From the NCBI RefSeq assembly GCF_003046795.1, contig NZ_PZKN01000011.1, forward strand, positions 1-64,000: 64,000 nucleotides of DNA. The letters run 5' to 3'. The notes beneath the pieces are model-generated. The model was not told the DNA's origin. It saw nothing but the letters and a program-made list of their open reading frames with translations, and made no database searches. Each line of letters starts with the position of its first letter. Position 1 is the first letter of the stretch. Source of the stretch: Desulfonatronum sp. SC1. GTDB taxonomy: Bacteria > Desulfobacterota > Desulfovibrionia > Desulfovibrionales > Desulfonatronaceae. A program made the translations under genes and the position numbers. Shown one piece after another: positions 54,299 through 63,706 of the stretch.

Positions 54299-56326
54299 TC
54301 ATTCCTGAGCAACGGGGAACGAAAGCACGAAGGTCGTCCCTTCGCCCCCCTCACTCGTGATGTCGATGGTCCCATCATAATCCTTGATGATACCGTAGGA
54401 AATGGACAGCCCGAGCCCCATGCCCATCCCCGTCTGCTTGGTGGTGAAAAACGGATCGAAAATCTTTTCCGCCACGGACGGACTCATCCCGCACCCGGTA
54501 TCCGACACGCTCAGACAAACCCGGTCGTGGTCCAGGAAGGAGCGGATCACGATATCTCGTCTTCCTTCCTCTTCCAAGGTTTTATACCGGTCCTGAATTG
54601 CATCCCGGGCGTTGGTGACCAAATTGAACAAGACCTGTTCCAAGCGATTCACATGGGCCAGCACCGGAGGGATACTCTCGTCCAGGTCAAGAGTAACTAC
54701 AATGTTTTGCAGGCTCAACTGGTGGGCCATGATGGACATCACCCCGCGCACCGGCTTGTTGATGTCGATGGGTTCCTTCGAAAAGTCGGACTTGCGTCCG
54801 AATTCTCGCAAATGATTGATGATTTCCGTGGCACGATCAACTTGGGCGCTCATTTCACTGCTGATTTCCCGCAAACTCTCATCGGAAAGCGGCATCTGCT
54901 CGTTCACCGCCATGTCTAGGAATTCACTGCCCATCTTGATCATGTTTAAAGGCTGATTCAGCTCATGGGCGATCCCCGCGGAAAGCTGACCCAGGCTGGT
55001 CATCTTGCTGGCCTGGATCAGCTGGGCATCCTTTTCCAGCATCTCCGTGATGTCCGAAGTGGAGACGATGATCGCGTCACGCTCCAGATAGCGCGTTTTG
55101 CAGGCTACCACGTTCACGTAAAAAGGCACTTCACCTTTCTTAAAATGCATGGCCTTGGGATAAATGAAACTCTCGGAACTCGGATTGTCTCGGAAAAAAG
55201 CGGAGAATCGATTCTTGAACTCCGGCGCCAACTCCAGAAACGACGTCTTGAGCATTTCCTCCTTGGAATAGTCGTAGATGGTCAAGGCGCTGGGATTGGC
55301 ATCAAGAATCCGGAAAGTGCGGGTGCTGAGCACGAAAATCGGGGCCGGCCCACTTCGAAACAAGGAACGATACTTTTCCTCGGACTCGCGGACCCGATTA
55401 CGGTAGAGCTTGATACTGCGAACCATGTACTTGAAGGAGTCCGCCAATTGCAACACTTCGTCGCCGGATTTTTTCTTTTTAATGACGCAGTCGATGCAGT
55501 AGGCGGGCTTCTCCGGGGTGTAGTCGGGGCTGAACCGGCCCAGGGTCTTGTCCACGTGCCAGCAGGGCAGGTCCATGTTGTAGTAGGCCGGGCAGTGCTC
55601 CTCTTTGTCCGCTTCATCCAGCCCCAAAGGCTTCATGTCCAGGTTTCCCCGGGTGATTTCGTCGGCCAGCTTGGTTAACTGGGTCAAAGATCTGGTCACG
55701 TACTTGGAAAGTTTATGGCTGACCAGAAAAATGATGACGATAATTGCGCTGATAAATCCAAGAAACGTGATGCGCAGCTTGGCGATCAGTTGGTCGATGT
55801 GCTTTTGCTTCAGTCCGACGTGAACGGTGCCGATGGGGTAGATGCCCTCCCAGATCGGCACGGCTATGTCGTAGACCGGGGCGTCGTCGATGGTCAACTG
55901 GGCCACGCTGTACTGCTTGTCCGCTGGAATGGGGTTGGCGGAGCTCAAGGGCTCCGGAAACGGACGGATGAATGTGTGGGACAGGACATTGCGCTCGTCG
56001 TCCAGGATGAAGATATACTCCACGAGCATCCGCCGCTCGCCCAGTTGGGCGGCATCGAAAATCAGGCTGACCAGATTCGGGTGGTCCCGGGTCAGCACGT
56101 AGCCGCGGCCCTGGTCGGCGATGCTTTGGGCGATGGCAATCCCGCGGGCGGTCAGTTCATTGACCAGACTGGTGATCAAGATCCACCTGGCCAACAGGGC
56201 GATGGTTGCGCTGATGACCAATACCATGGCCAGGGTGGAGAAAAAAATCTTGTTCTTCAGGCTGATTTCCCGCAGAGCGGTCAGCATGGTCTTCGGCGTC
56301 GAGCTTAACCGTTGTGTATTCGGCAA
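54299..56326 (-). CDS. Membrane sensor histidine kinase with Cys-rich insert after HAMP
   Basis: 675 aa. Two membrane helices (~30-52 and 185-203) bound a ~130-residue periplasmic sensor (single-Cache-like). HAMP follows (~204-232). Residues 233-290 carry C245, C255, C277 and C280 (last pair CIDC), then a coiled linker, a PAS domain (~318-430), HisKA with His454 (GIAHELNQPLNMIK) and HATPase (NLVTNARDAI, SVSDTGCGM, GMGLGLSISYGIIKDYDG). The four cysteines could bind Fe-S, zinc or act as a thiol switch. It sits six bases after the binding-protein gene and directly before its likely partner. Confidence 0.9.
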   Translation of the reverse strand: MPNTQRLSSTPKTMLTALREISLKNKIFFSTLAMVLVISATIALLARWILITSLVNELTARGIAIAQSIADQGRGYVLTRDHPNLVSLIFDAAQLGERRMLVEYIFILDDERNVLSHTFIRPFPEPLSSANPIPADKQYSVAQLTIDDAPVYDIAVPIWEGIYPIGTVHVGLKQKHIDQLIAKLRITFLGFISAIIVIIFLVSHKLSKYVTRSLTQLTKLADEITRGNLDMKPLGLDEADKEEHCPAYYNMDLPCWHVDKTLGRFSPDYTPEKPAYCIDCVIKKKKSGDEVLQLADSFKYMVRSIKLYRNRVRESEEKYRSLFRSGPAPIFVLSTRTFRILDANPSALTIYDYSKEEMLKTSFLELAPEFKNRFSAFFRDNPSSESFIYPKAMHFKKGEVPFYVNVVACKTRYLERDAIIVSTSDITEMLEKDAQLIQASKMTSLGQLSAGIAHELNQPLNMIKMGSEFLDMAVNEQMPLSDESLREISSEMSAQVDRATEIINHLREFGRKSDFSKEPIDINKPVRGVMSIMAHQLSLQNIVVTLDLDESIPPVLAHVNRLEQVLFNLVTNARDAIQDRYKTLEEEGRRDIVIRSFLDHDRVCLSVSDTGCGMSPSVAEKIFDPFFTTKQTGMGMGLGLSISYGIIKDYDGTIDITSEGGEGTTFVLSFPVAQE

Positions 56327-56331
56327 AATGT

Positions 56332-57573
56332 CTACTCCGAATAAGCCGCCGACGGATCATGCGGTATTTCCGTCGTGAGTCGGTTCCAGTCGGTCAAGAT
56401 AACCAGACGTCCGTCCTGGATGATCGTAAAGTAAACCCGCTCCAGCCCTTGATGGTTCGTCGGCCCGAAGGACAAGGTGTTGGCGATGCCCAGGGAATAT
56501 TGCTGAACGGACTGAATGGCGTCGATGAAACGCGCCCTGCTCAGGTTGCGTCCGGCCCTTCGCAACCCCTCCACCAAGACCTTGGCGTTGATGTAGCCTT
56601 CCAGGGCCACAAGATTAGGCTGATCCTCCGGAAAAGCCCGTTTATGCCGCTCCAGATACTCCACCACGCCCCACAACAAGGCCTGAGATTCCAACGAGTC
56701 CGGAGGGGGAACCACCTGGGAGATGATGACCCCGTCCCCGTCCTTGCCCAGAATACGGGCCAACTCCTCGGACCCGACGAAAGAGACGTTGTGAAACAAC
56801 GGAGAAAAGCCTCGAGATCGGGCCTGTTTGATGAATTTCGCGCAGGCGTCGTAGGTCCCGACCATGATCACGGCCTCGGCCTGGGATTCCATGATTGCCT
56901 CCAAGCCCTCTTCTATGTCCTGGGTGCCGCGGGTGTAGCTGCCTCTGGCCACCGGGGCCAGTTCATAAGCCCGCAGGGCCAGTTCCGTACCCTTCAGTCC
57001 GTCGAAGCCATAGGCGTCGTATTGGTAAAATACGGCTATCCGGGTCAGCCCGAGGTCTTCGACGAAATGACGGACGACTTCCTGGGTTTCCTGATAGTAC
57101 GAGGCGCGAATATTTATAATATTCCGGTTGAACGGTTCTCGAAACGCATTCGCCCCGCTGAATATCCCCAAAAGTGGAATCTGAGCCTGTTCGATTAACG
57201 GGAGAATCTTGACAGTGGTCGGAGTGCCGACGTAACTGAAGAGCGCAAAAACTTGGTCGTCAACGATCAGCTTCTGCGTGTTCGCCAGACACCTTGGCGG
57301 ATCATACCCATCATCATAGGCGATCACCCGGATTCTGCGCCCATGCACCCCGCCCTGTTCGTTGACATGGTTGATGTACGACAACGCCCCATTTAGGGTC
57401 TGTGTCCCCAAAAAACCTGCATGCCCGCTGAGCGCCAACGACGAGCCGATCAAAATCTCCGACTCGCTCACCCCCGGAACATCGTTCAGTGGCGAGTCAT
57501 CATGGACGCTTTGGGTGCAGGAGAGAAGGAGGGCGACCACGGCAAACATCGAAAAAAGCTGGTGAATTTTCAC
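56332..57573 (-). CDS. Periplasmic ligand-binding lipoprotein, Leu/Ile/Val-binding type
   Basis: 413 aa from GTG 57573, after AGGGAG. This gives a lipoprotein signal (KIHQLFSMFAVVALLLSC) that the ATG ten codons earlier would spoil. The mature part is a type I periplasmic binding protein (ILIGSSLALSGHAGFLGTQTLNGALSYINHVN...). No permease or ATPase genes follow; instead the next gene is a histidine kinase. It probably presents a ligand, perhaps an amino acid, amide or other carboxylate, to the kinase's periplasmic domain. First gene of the operon. Confidence 0.88.
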   Translation of the reverse strand: MKIHQLFSMFAVVALLLSCTQSVHDDSPLNDVPGVSESEILIGSSLALSGHAGFLGTQTLNGALSYINHVNEQGGVHGRRIRVIAYDDGYDPPRCLANTQKLIVDDQVFALFSYVGTPTTVKILPLIEQAQIPLLGIFSGANAFREPFNRNIINIRASYYQETQEVVRHFVEDLGLTRIAVFYQYDAYGFDGLKGTELALRAYELAPVARGSYTRGTQDIEEGLEAIMESQAEAVIMVGTYDACAKFIKQARSRGFSPLFHNVSFVGSEELARILGKDGDGVIISQVVPPPDSLESQALLWGVVEYLERHKRAFPEDQPNLVALEGYINAKVLVEGLRRAGRNLSRARFIDAIQSVQQYSLGIANTLSFGPTNHQGLERVYFTIIQDGRLVILTDWNRLTTEIPHDPSAAYSE

Positions 57574-57726
57574 GAACGCAATCTCCCTGGAAATATTGGC
57601 CATTCATCCGCGATTACTGGGCATAATGAACGAACCGCTTGCAGCGGGCCGCTTTTTCTCATAAGGATGTTAATCCTGTAACCCATTTATCATATGTCTG
57701 ACAACAACAATTCGAGAGGTACAATC

Positions 57727-58419
57727 ATGTCTTTCCGATCCCTGCGCGCGTACTTTTTCGTTTTCGCCACCCTGCTTCTGATTTCCTGCGGCGGCGGGAG
57801 CACCGTCACGGCGGTCTCCTTGACAGCCGATTCCAACGAAGTAGCCGTTGGAGGAAGAACCCTAATTACAGCCCAGGCTGCCAATAGCATCACCGAAAAC
57901 CCCATGGGCGAGAAAGTAACTTTTACCATCCGACACAACGAAAGTGGTTCACGCCTTGATATAATTAATGATCGACTTGATGCAGGTACTGGAAATGAAA
58001 ATCCCAAAGCTCAAGCACTATTCTTTGCTGGACCAAGAGAAGGCACTGACATTATTGAGGCTTCGTTCGAAAGCGGAGCCCGGGCTACCACCACAATCAA
58101 AGTTGGTGAAGGCGTGGTCCTGGGCAATATTCGCCTTGAAGCTTTCAGCCTGGGAGGTGCAGACTCTCAATCAACCGGATGGCGAATTCGGGCCACTGTC
58201 ACCGACACCCGCGGCTTCCCAGCAGTGGATGTGACCGTGTCGTTCAGCACCAACAACGGTGAATTAGATATCAAAGATACTGGCAAGGGAGTCGGGAAAA
58301 CTAATGATGCTGGTATTGCGGAAGCTTTGCTCACAGGCCTTCAATCTGACAGAGGTGCCAGGGTCTGGGCCACGGCTGGCGGAATCACAGTGTCCATCGA
58401 TGTCGGCCCCAGAAACTAA
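57727..58419 (+). CDS. Lipoprotein with Ig-like (invasin/Big-type) domains
   Basis: 230 aa from ATG 57727, seven bases after GAGAGGT. Lipobox LLISC near residue 21, followed by GGGS. The mature part shows two beta-rich repeats of bacterial Ig-like type (AVSLTADSNEVAVGGRTLI..., IRATVTDTRGFPAVDVTVSF...TNDAGIAEALL). Likely surface or periplasmic; no partner is evident. Divergent from the sensory operon. Confidence 0.78.
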   Translation: MSFRSLRAYFFVFATLLLISCGGGSTVTAVSLTADSNEVAVGGRTLITAQAANSITENPMGEKVTFTIRHNESGSRLDIINDRLDAGTGNENPKAQALFFAGPREGTDIIEASFESGARATTTIKVGEGVVLGNIRLEAFSLGGADSQSTGWRIRATVTDTRGFPAVDVTVSFSTNNGELDIKDTGKGVGKTNDAGIAEALLTGLQSDRGARVWATAGGITVSIDVGPRN

Positions 58420-58687
58420 TCTCCTTGGCGTTATTTTCATTCATTTGTCGGCTATCCTGTTATGTAGTTTTTACCCACATCCCAGTACGAAGATTACTGC
58501 AAAAAGTCCCGAAAAGCCGAAATCAGTCATATCGGCGATAGTCGGTATCCGGTTTTCTGGCGGTAGAAGCGGCGCACCTTCCGTTTTTAAAAGGGAGGAT
58601 GACTTTTTGCAGTGACATCATTACGGGTTAAAGCAAAACTTCTTTTCCACCAGGACAAAGCATAACTTCGTCGAGGAGGAACAATTA

Positions 58688-60103
58688 ATGTTCTCTTTAC
58701 CAAAGAAAGTATTGTCTACTTTTGCCTTGCTTTTATTATGGACCGTCGCCCCCGCCCACTCCCGCCTCCCCGAATTCACCGACCTTGCTGAAAAGTCCGC
58801 CCCGGCAGTGGTGAACATCAGTTCCGTTCGGGTTGTGTCTGGTGAGAATCCCATGCGGCAATTTTTTTCTCCGTTTCAACGCCGCGGTGGGCCTTTTGAC
58901 GATTTTTTTGAGCAGTTCGAGCGATTTTTCGGGGACCAGGCACCCGCCAGGCGTTCCCAGTCTTTGGGGTCCGGCTTCATCATTTCGTCCGACGGGTACA
59001 TCGTCACCAACAACCATGTGATCCGGGACGCTACGGAGATCACGGTAAACCTCCTGGACAGTGCAGACTCGTATAAGGCCGAGGTTGTCGGACGGGACGC
59101 GGAGACGGACTTGGCCTTGCTGAAAATTGAGGCTGACCGGCCCCTGCCCGTATTGGAGTTCGGGGATTCAGACCAAGCCAAGGTCGGTCAGTGGGTGGTG
59201 GCCATCGGGAATCCTTTCGGCTTAGCCCATACGGTGACCGCCGGGATAGTTAGCGCCAAGGGCCGGATCATCGGCTCCGGGCCCTACGACGACTTCATCC
59301 AGACCGACGCATCCATCAACCCCGGCAACAGCGGCGGTCCGTTGCTGGACATGCGGGGGCGAGTAATCGGGATCAACACGGCCATCGTCGCCTCGGGCCA
59401 GGGCATCGGCTTCGCCATCCCCAGCAACATGGCCCGCGGGATCATCGCCCAGTTGCAGGAAAACAAAATGGTTCAACGAGGATGGCTGGGCGTGACCATT
59501 CAGGACCTGGACGACAACTCGGCCCGGGCCCTGGGCTTGACTTCGACCCGAGGCGCGTTGATCGCCGAGGTGATCCCAGATGAACCCGCCGCCAAGGCGG
59601 GATTACGCTCCGGTGACGTGGTGGTTTCCATCAACGGGCAAACGGTAGTGGACTCCAGTTCTCTGCTACGGGTCGTGGCCCAGCAGACCCCGGGTGAATC
59701 AGTTAAGGTCGAGGTGATGCGCCAAGGCAAAAAGCAGTCCTTCGCCGTCACCCTGGGCACCCGGGATCCTGAGCGTCTGGCTCAGCGAGGTGTGCCGTCC
59801 CCAAGTGAGGACCAGGAAACATCCTTGGGCATTTCCCTACGCCCGATTGACGAGCGTGAGGCCAGGGCCATGGGCATGACCCGCCCGCAGGGCCTGCTGG
59901 TCACCGCCGTGGAGGTCGAATCCGAAGCCGCTCGCGCCGATGTTCGCGCCGGTGACATCGTCATGGAAGCCAACCAGCAGCCCGTCAACTCCATAGACGA
60001 CTTTCAACGAATCCTCCGTGAAGACGCCGCGGAAAAAGGCGTGGTCATGCTACTCATCCGCCGACAGGCCCAGACCATCTTCCGAACCATTCCCCTGGAA
60101 TAG
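58688..60103 (+). CDS. Periplasmic serine protease Do (DegP/DegQ/MucD family)
   Basis: 471 aa; GAGGAGGAAC precedes ATG 58688. A signal peptide ends near residue 25. Catalytic triad His110 (TNNH), Asp141 (TDLALLKI) and Ser215 (NPGNSGGPLL), then two PDZ domains (~250-355 and 375-465). Degrades or refolds envelope proteins under stress. Monocistronic with its own terminator. Confidence 0.95.
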   Translation: MFSLPKKVLSTFALLLLWTVAPAHSRLPEFTDLAEKSAPAVVNISSVRVVSGENPMRQFFSPFQRRGGPFDDFFEQFERFFGDQAPARRSQSLGSGFIISSDGYIVTNNHVIRDATEITVNLLDSADSYKAEVVGRDAETDLALLKIEADRPLPVLEFGDSDQAKVGQWVVAIGNPFGLAHTVTAGIVSAKGRIIGSGPYDDFIQTDASINPGNSGGPLLDMRGRVIGINTAIVASGQGIGFAIPSNMARGIIAQLQENKMVQRGWLGVTIQDLDDNSARALGLTSTRGALIAEVIPDEPAAKAGLRSGDVVVSINGQTVVDSSSLLRVVAQQTPGESVKVEVMRQGKKQSFAVTLGTRDPERLAQRGVPSPSEDQETSLGISLRPIDEREARAMGMTRPQGLLVTAVEVESEAARADVRAGDIVMEANQQPVNSIDDFQRILREDAAEKGVVMLLIRRQAQTIFRTIPLE

Positions 60104-60129
60104 CTCCCTCTCTTCAAACAGCCTCAAAA

Positions 60130-60157
60130 GGCGGCGCGACAACGCGCCGCCTTTTTT
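60130..60157 (+). terminator. Rho-independent terminator of the Do-protease gene
   Basis: A perfect 9-bp stem GGCGGCGCG with loop ACAA, followed by TTTTTT, 26 bases after the stop codon. Confidence 0.93.
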
Positions 60158-60190
60158 ATTGTGCTTTCTCCATGGATCGACTATGCGGCG

Positions 60191-61075
60191 ATGGTCATGC
60201 CCACATCCCATTGCTCGTCAACGAGACTTCTTGCGGGCTGCAAGGTCAACATTTATTTGCATATCCACGGTCTTCGCGGCGATGGATACCACGAATTGAC
60301 GACGTTGTTCCTGCCTCTGCCGAGCCCACACGATATATTGACCGTCACCCCAGGCTTGTCCGGCGTCGGACTGACGTTGTCCTGTTCCGATGATACGGTA
60401 CCTCGCGACGAGAACATCCTGGTCACGAGCTACGAACATTACGGGAAAGCGACGGGTTTCTATCCGGACGTGCATGTTCACCTGCAAAAAAACATTCCCA
60501 TGGGGGCCGGGCTTGGGGGCGGCAGCAGCGATGCGGCGGTCTTCCTGAAATACCTGAACGACAGAGCCGGCGATTCCGGCTTGAGTGACGTCGAACTCAC
60601 GAGCATGGCCGACGATCTCGGTGCGGACGTTCCCTTCTTTCTGCTAAGCAGGCCTGCATGGGCCACCGGACGGGGCGACCGACTGACTCCGGTGGACCTT
60701 CCGCTGAATGGCTTGACCATGGTTCTGGCTTGCCCCCGGATTCACGTTTCCACGGCTTGGGCTTACAAAGCCTGGGACGAGGAGTGGCTGAAAAAACCAT
60801 CGGCCCCACCTCTCTTGACACCCCAAGGCGCTCCGGATATGTTCCCCGCTTTGCCAAATATCGCCTTTTACAACAGCTTTGAAGTGCCGGTATTCGCGAA
60901 GCATCCGCAATTGCGGGCCGTGAAAGAGACGCTCCTCACATCGGGGGCGAGCGGAGCCGTAATGAGTGGTAGCGGAGCAAGCCTTTTTGCCGTGTTTCGT
61001 GAACCCGCCCAGGCGGAGAGAACAGCGTGTCGGCTCCGAAAGAAAGACATCCCCACGCATGTCTTTCCATCTTAG
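60191..61075 (+). CDS. ispE: 4-Diphosphocytidyl-2-C-methyl-D-erythritol kinase
   Basis: 294 aa from ATG 60191; ATG 60197 and an upstream GTG (60161, touching the terminator) are alternatives, and none has a good ribosome site. GHMP kinase with CKVNIYLHIHG (active Lys region), the ATP loop PMGAGLGGGSSDAA and a C-terminal SGSGASLFAVF. Fourth step of the MEP isoprenoid pathway. It precedes tRNA-Gln and prs. Confidence 0.92.
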   Translation: MVMPTSHCSSTRLLAGCKVNIYLHIHGLRGDGYHELTTLFLPLPSPHDILTVTPGLSGVGLTLSCSDDTVPRDENILVTSYEHYGKATGFYPDVHVHLQKNIPMGAGLGGGSSDAAVFLKYLNDRAGDSGLSDVELTSMADDLGADVPFFLLSRPAWATGRGDRLTPVDLPLNGLTMVLACPRIHVSTAWAYKAWDEEWLKKPSAPPLLTPQGAPDMFPALPNIAFYNSFEVPVFAKHPQLRAVKETLLTSGASGAVMSGSGASLFAVFREPAQAERTACRLRKKDIPTHVFPS

Positions 61076-61101
61076 CCCAGACTATTCGGCAAACTGATCA
61101 C

Positions 61102-61176
61102 TGGGGTGTCGCCAAGCGGTAAGGCACGGGTCTTTGGAATCCGCATTCGGAGGTTCGAATCCTCCCACCCCAGCCA
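61102..61176 (+). tRNA. tRNA-Gln (anticodon TTG)
   Basis: 75 bases including an encoded CCA. The acceptor TGGGGTG pairs with CACCCCA (61166-61172); discriminator G. D-arm GCCAAGCGGTAAGGC; anticodon arm CGGGT-CTTTGGA-ATCCG gives anticodon TTG; T-arm with GGTTCGAATCC. It aligns position by position with E. coli tRNA-Gln. Sits in the ispE-prs gap. Confidence 0.97.
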
Positions 61177-61196
61177 TTTTTTCAAGGAATCCCCTC

Positions 61197-62150
61197 ATGG
61201 CCCTTCATGGCGAAATGAAAATCCTCTCCGGTTCCGCGAACCCTCCCCTGGCCAAAGCCATCTGTGACCACCTGGGCACCAGACTGACGCCTTGTCTTGT
61301 TGAAACGTTCAGCGACGGAGAAATTCGCGTCGAAATCGGCGACAATGTCCGAGGAGACGACGTCTTCGTCGTGCAGCCCACCTGCGCCCCCGTCAACTAC
61401 AACCTTATGGAACTCTGCCTTGTGCTGGACGCTTTGAAGCGAGCCAGCGCCAAGCGGGTCACCGCCGTGATTCCGTATTACGGCTACGCCCGACAAGACC
61501 GCAAGGTGGTCCCTCGTGCGCCCATCAGCGCGAAACTCGTGGCCGACTTTCTGACCGTTGCCGGTGTGCATCGCCTGTTGACCATCGATCTCCATGCCGG
61601 ACAAATCCAGGGTTTTTTCAACATTCCCGTTGACAATCTCTACGCGGCCCCGATTCTGCTCGATAATATCAAAAAGTTGACCGACAGTCCCGACAACCTC
61701 GTCATCGTCTCGCCCGACGCCGGCGGGACGGAGCGGGCACGTGCCTATGCCAAACGTCTTTGCGCGGGATTGGCCATCATCGATAAACGTAGGGTCTGCC
61801 CCAATCAAGCTGAAGCCATGAACGTCATCGGCGATGTGGAAAACAAGCTCGCTGTTGTGCTCGACGACATGATCGACACCGCCGGAACCATGGTCCAAGC
61901 CGCCAAGGTGCTCATGGACAAGGGCGCGCAAAGCGTCGTAGCCTGTGCCACGCATGGCGTTCTTTCCGGCCCCGCTGTGAAACGCTTGCAGGATTCGGCC
62001 TTCAACCAAGTTTACGTCACGGACACGATTCCCTTGAAAAATGAGGCCCAGGCCTGCAATAAGATCCAAGCGCTGTCCGTGGCCAGCATTCTGGCCAAAG
62101 CGGTACATAACATCCACACCGAATCATCGGTCAGCGTCCTTTTTGTCTAA
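61197..62150 (+). CDS. prs: Ribose-phosphate pyrophosphokinase
   Basis: 317 aa from ATG 61197 (AAGGA eleven to seven bases upstream). Class I PRPP synthetase: [30 protein letters not shown], the HAGQIQGFF block and the PRPP loop [13 protein letters not shown]. Makes PRPP for nucleotides, His and Trp. Followed by rplY 25 bases on. Confidence 0.96.
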   Translation: MALHGEMKILSGSANPPLAKAICDHLGTRLTPCLVETFSDGEIRVEIGDNVRGDDVFVVQPTCAPVNYNLMELCLVLDALKRASAKRVTAVIPYYGYARQDRKVVPRAPISAKLVADFLTVAGVHRLLTIDLHAGQIQGFFNIPVDNLYAAPILLDNIKKLTDSPDNLVIVSPDAGGTERARAYAKRLCAGLAIIDKRRVCPNQAEAMNVIGDVENKLAVVLDDMIDTAGTMVQAAKVLMDKGAQSVVACATHGVLSGPAVKRLQDSAFNQVYVTDTIPLKNEAQACNKIQALSVASILAKAVHNIHTESSVSVLFV

Positions 62151-62175
62151 TCAATACCCTTAAGGAGATACAGGC

Positions 62176-62787
62176 ATGTCCAATCAAGCAACCCTTAGCG
62201 TCGACGTCCGCTCTGAAACCGGTTCGGGGCAATGTCGCAGGCTGCGCAACAAGGCTTTTGTGCCGGGTATATTTTACAATGCCCAAGGAGCGAACCTGCT
62301 TTTTTCCGCTGAGCGGACACCACTTCAAAAACTGTATAACAAGGTCGGGCTGTCCCAGGTCTTTCAACTGGAAATCAAACAGAGCGGGGAGAGCCAGCTC
62401 CATCCGGCGATCATCCGCGATATTCAGTTCCATCCCGTAAAAGGCTCCATCACCCATATCGACTTCTTTGGAGTGGACTTAACCAAGAAGATCAATGTCT
62501 ACATTCCCGTTGAAGTCACCGGCAAACCCAAAGGCGTTGTCCTCGGCGGCATGCTGGAAACCTTTCGGGACGAACTCGAAGTCGTTGGCCTGCCAATGTC
62601 CATCCCGGAGAAGATCGTCATCGACGTCACGGCGTTAGAAATCAACCACAACGTGCATGTTCAGGACCTGAAGCTCCCCGATAACGTGGAATTCGTCTTT
62701 GAAGACAACTTCGCGGTTGTTGGCGTCGTCAGCCCCTCGGCCAGCGATTCCGAAGCCGAGGAAGGCGAAGCGGAAAAGGGCGAGTAA
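62176..62787 (+). CDS. rplY: 50S ribosomal protein L25, CTC form
   Basis: 203 aa; AAGGAGAT precedes ATG 62176. The N-terminal L25 domain (ETGSGQCRRLRNKAFVPGIFYN) binds 5S rRNA; a second beta domain (~95-185) makes it the longer general-stress CTC type. Acidic tail SEAEEGEAEKGE. In the prs-rplY-pth order common in Desulfovibrionales and many other bacteria. Confidence 0.95.
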   Translation: MSNQATLSVDVRSETGSGQCRRLRNKAFVPGIFYNAQGANLLFSAERTPLQKLYNKVGLSQVFQLEIKQSGESQLHPAIIRDIQFHPVKGSITHIDFFGVDLTKKINVYIPVEVTGKPKGVVLGGMLETFRDELEVVGLPMSIPEKIVIDVTALEINHNVHVQDLKLPDNVEFVFEDNFAVVGVVSPSASDSEAEEGEAEKGE

Positions 62788-62966
62788 TCATTCTCCCGCC
62801 TTGGCCGAACATTTCATCCTTTGGCCAAGGTGGTTTTTTCTCTCCGGGTGTCACCACCCTCCGCTTTTCCGGCAATTTCGTCACGGCAAACGAATTTTAC
62901 ATAGCTCCGCGTTACCTGCGGGTAACGCCGCCCGAAATCCTTTCTCTCCTTTCTCCCTAGCACCAC

Positions 62967-63590
62967 ATGCAAAGCCGAGGCTTTTACGGGCTCATCGTTG
63001 GTCTGGGCAATCCCGGGCCGGAATACGAACGCACTCCGCACAACATGGGCTTTTTGGCCCTGAATGCTCTTTTCTCCTCCTCTCCAAGCGTTTGGCGAGC
63101 CGTAAAGGCTCCGGTGGGAAAGTGTGAACTCCATCGAGGAGAGAGCAACGGCTCAACTTGGTTGGCCGTCAAGCCCTTGACCTACATGAATCGCAGCGGA
63201 GACGCCGTTGGACCATTGGCCCGTTGGTACCGCATCCCCGCTGAGCACATCCTCGTGGTCCATGATGAGCTCGACCTCCCTCCCGGCACCCTGCGCTTTA
63301 AAATGGGAGGAGGTGCTGCCGGGCACAAGGGGATATTGTCCATCGTTCAATCGTTGGGGACAAACGCTTTCCCCAGGCTGCGCGTCGGCATAGGCCGCCC
63401 TCCATCCGGCCACGACCCGGCGGGTTATGTCCTACGCCCCTTCCACGCGGAAGGCCTGACCGCCCTTCCCGAGACATTGGCCACGGCGGTCACAGCGATC
63501 ACGACGTTTTGCACCAAGGGATTAGCCTGGGGAATGCAGGAATTGCACGGCGGTCAACGAAAATGCTCAGCCTCAAGCCAGGCCGAATGA
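62967..63590 (+). CDS. pth: Peptidyl-tRNA hydrolase
   Basis: 207 aa from ATG 62967. IVGLGNPGPEYERTPHNMGF includes the catalytic His; KPLTYMNRSG, VVHDELDLPPG with the Asp and GGGAAGHKG follow. Frees tRNA from dropped-off peptidyl-tRNA. The 179 bases between rplY and pth hold no clear element. Confidence 0.95.
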   Translation: MQSRGFYGLIVGLGNPGPEYERTPHNMGFLALNALFSSSPSVWRAVKAPVGKCELHRGESNGSTWLAVKPLTYMNRSGDAVGPLARWYRIPAEHILVVHDELDLPPGTLRFKMGGGAAGHKGILSIVQSLGTNAFPRLRVGIGRPPSGHDPAGYVLRPFHAEGLTALPETLATAVTAITTFCTKGLAWGMQELHGGQRKCSASSQAE

Positions 63591-63706
63591 CCCTTTTTGG
63601 TTTCCCACGAGAGAAAACCATGGACTCTTCGTCGACTTCAGGATATTGTGAAAAAAGTCATTAGGGGATTATGCTTGATCAGTACCTCATATCAGGAGTG
63701 GTGAAC

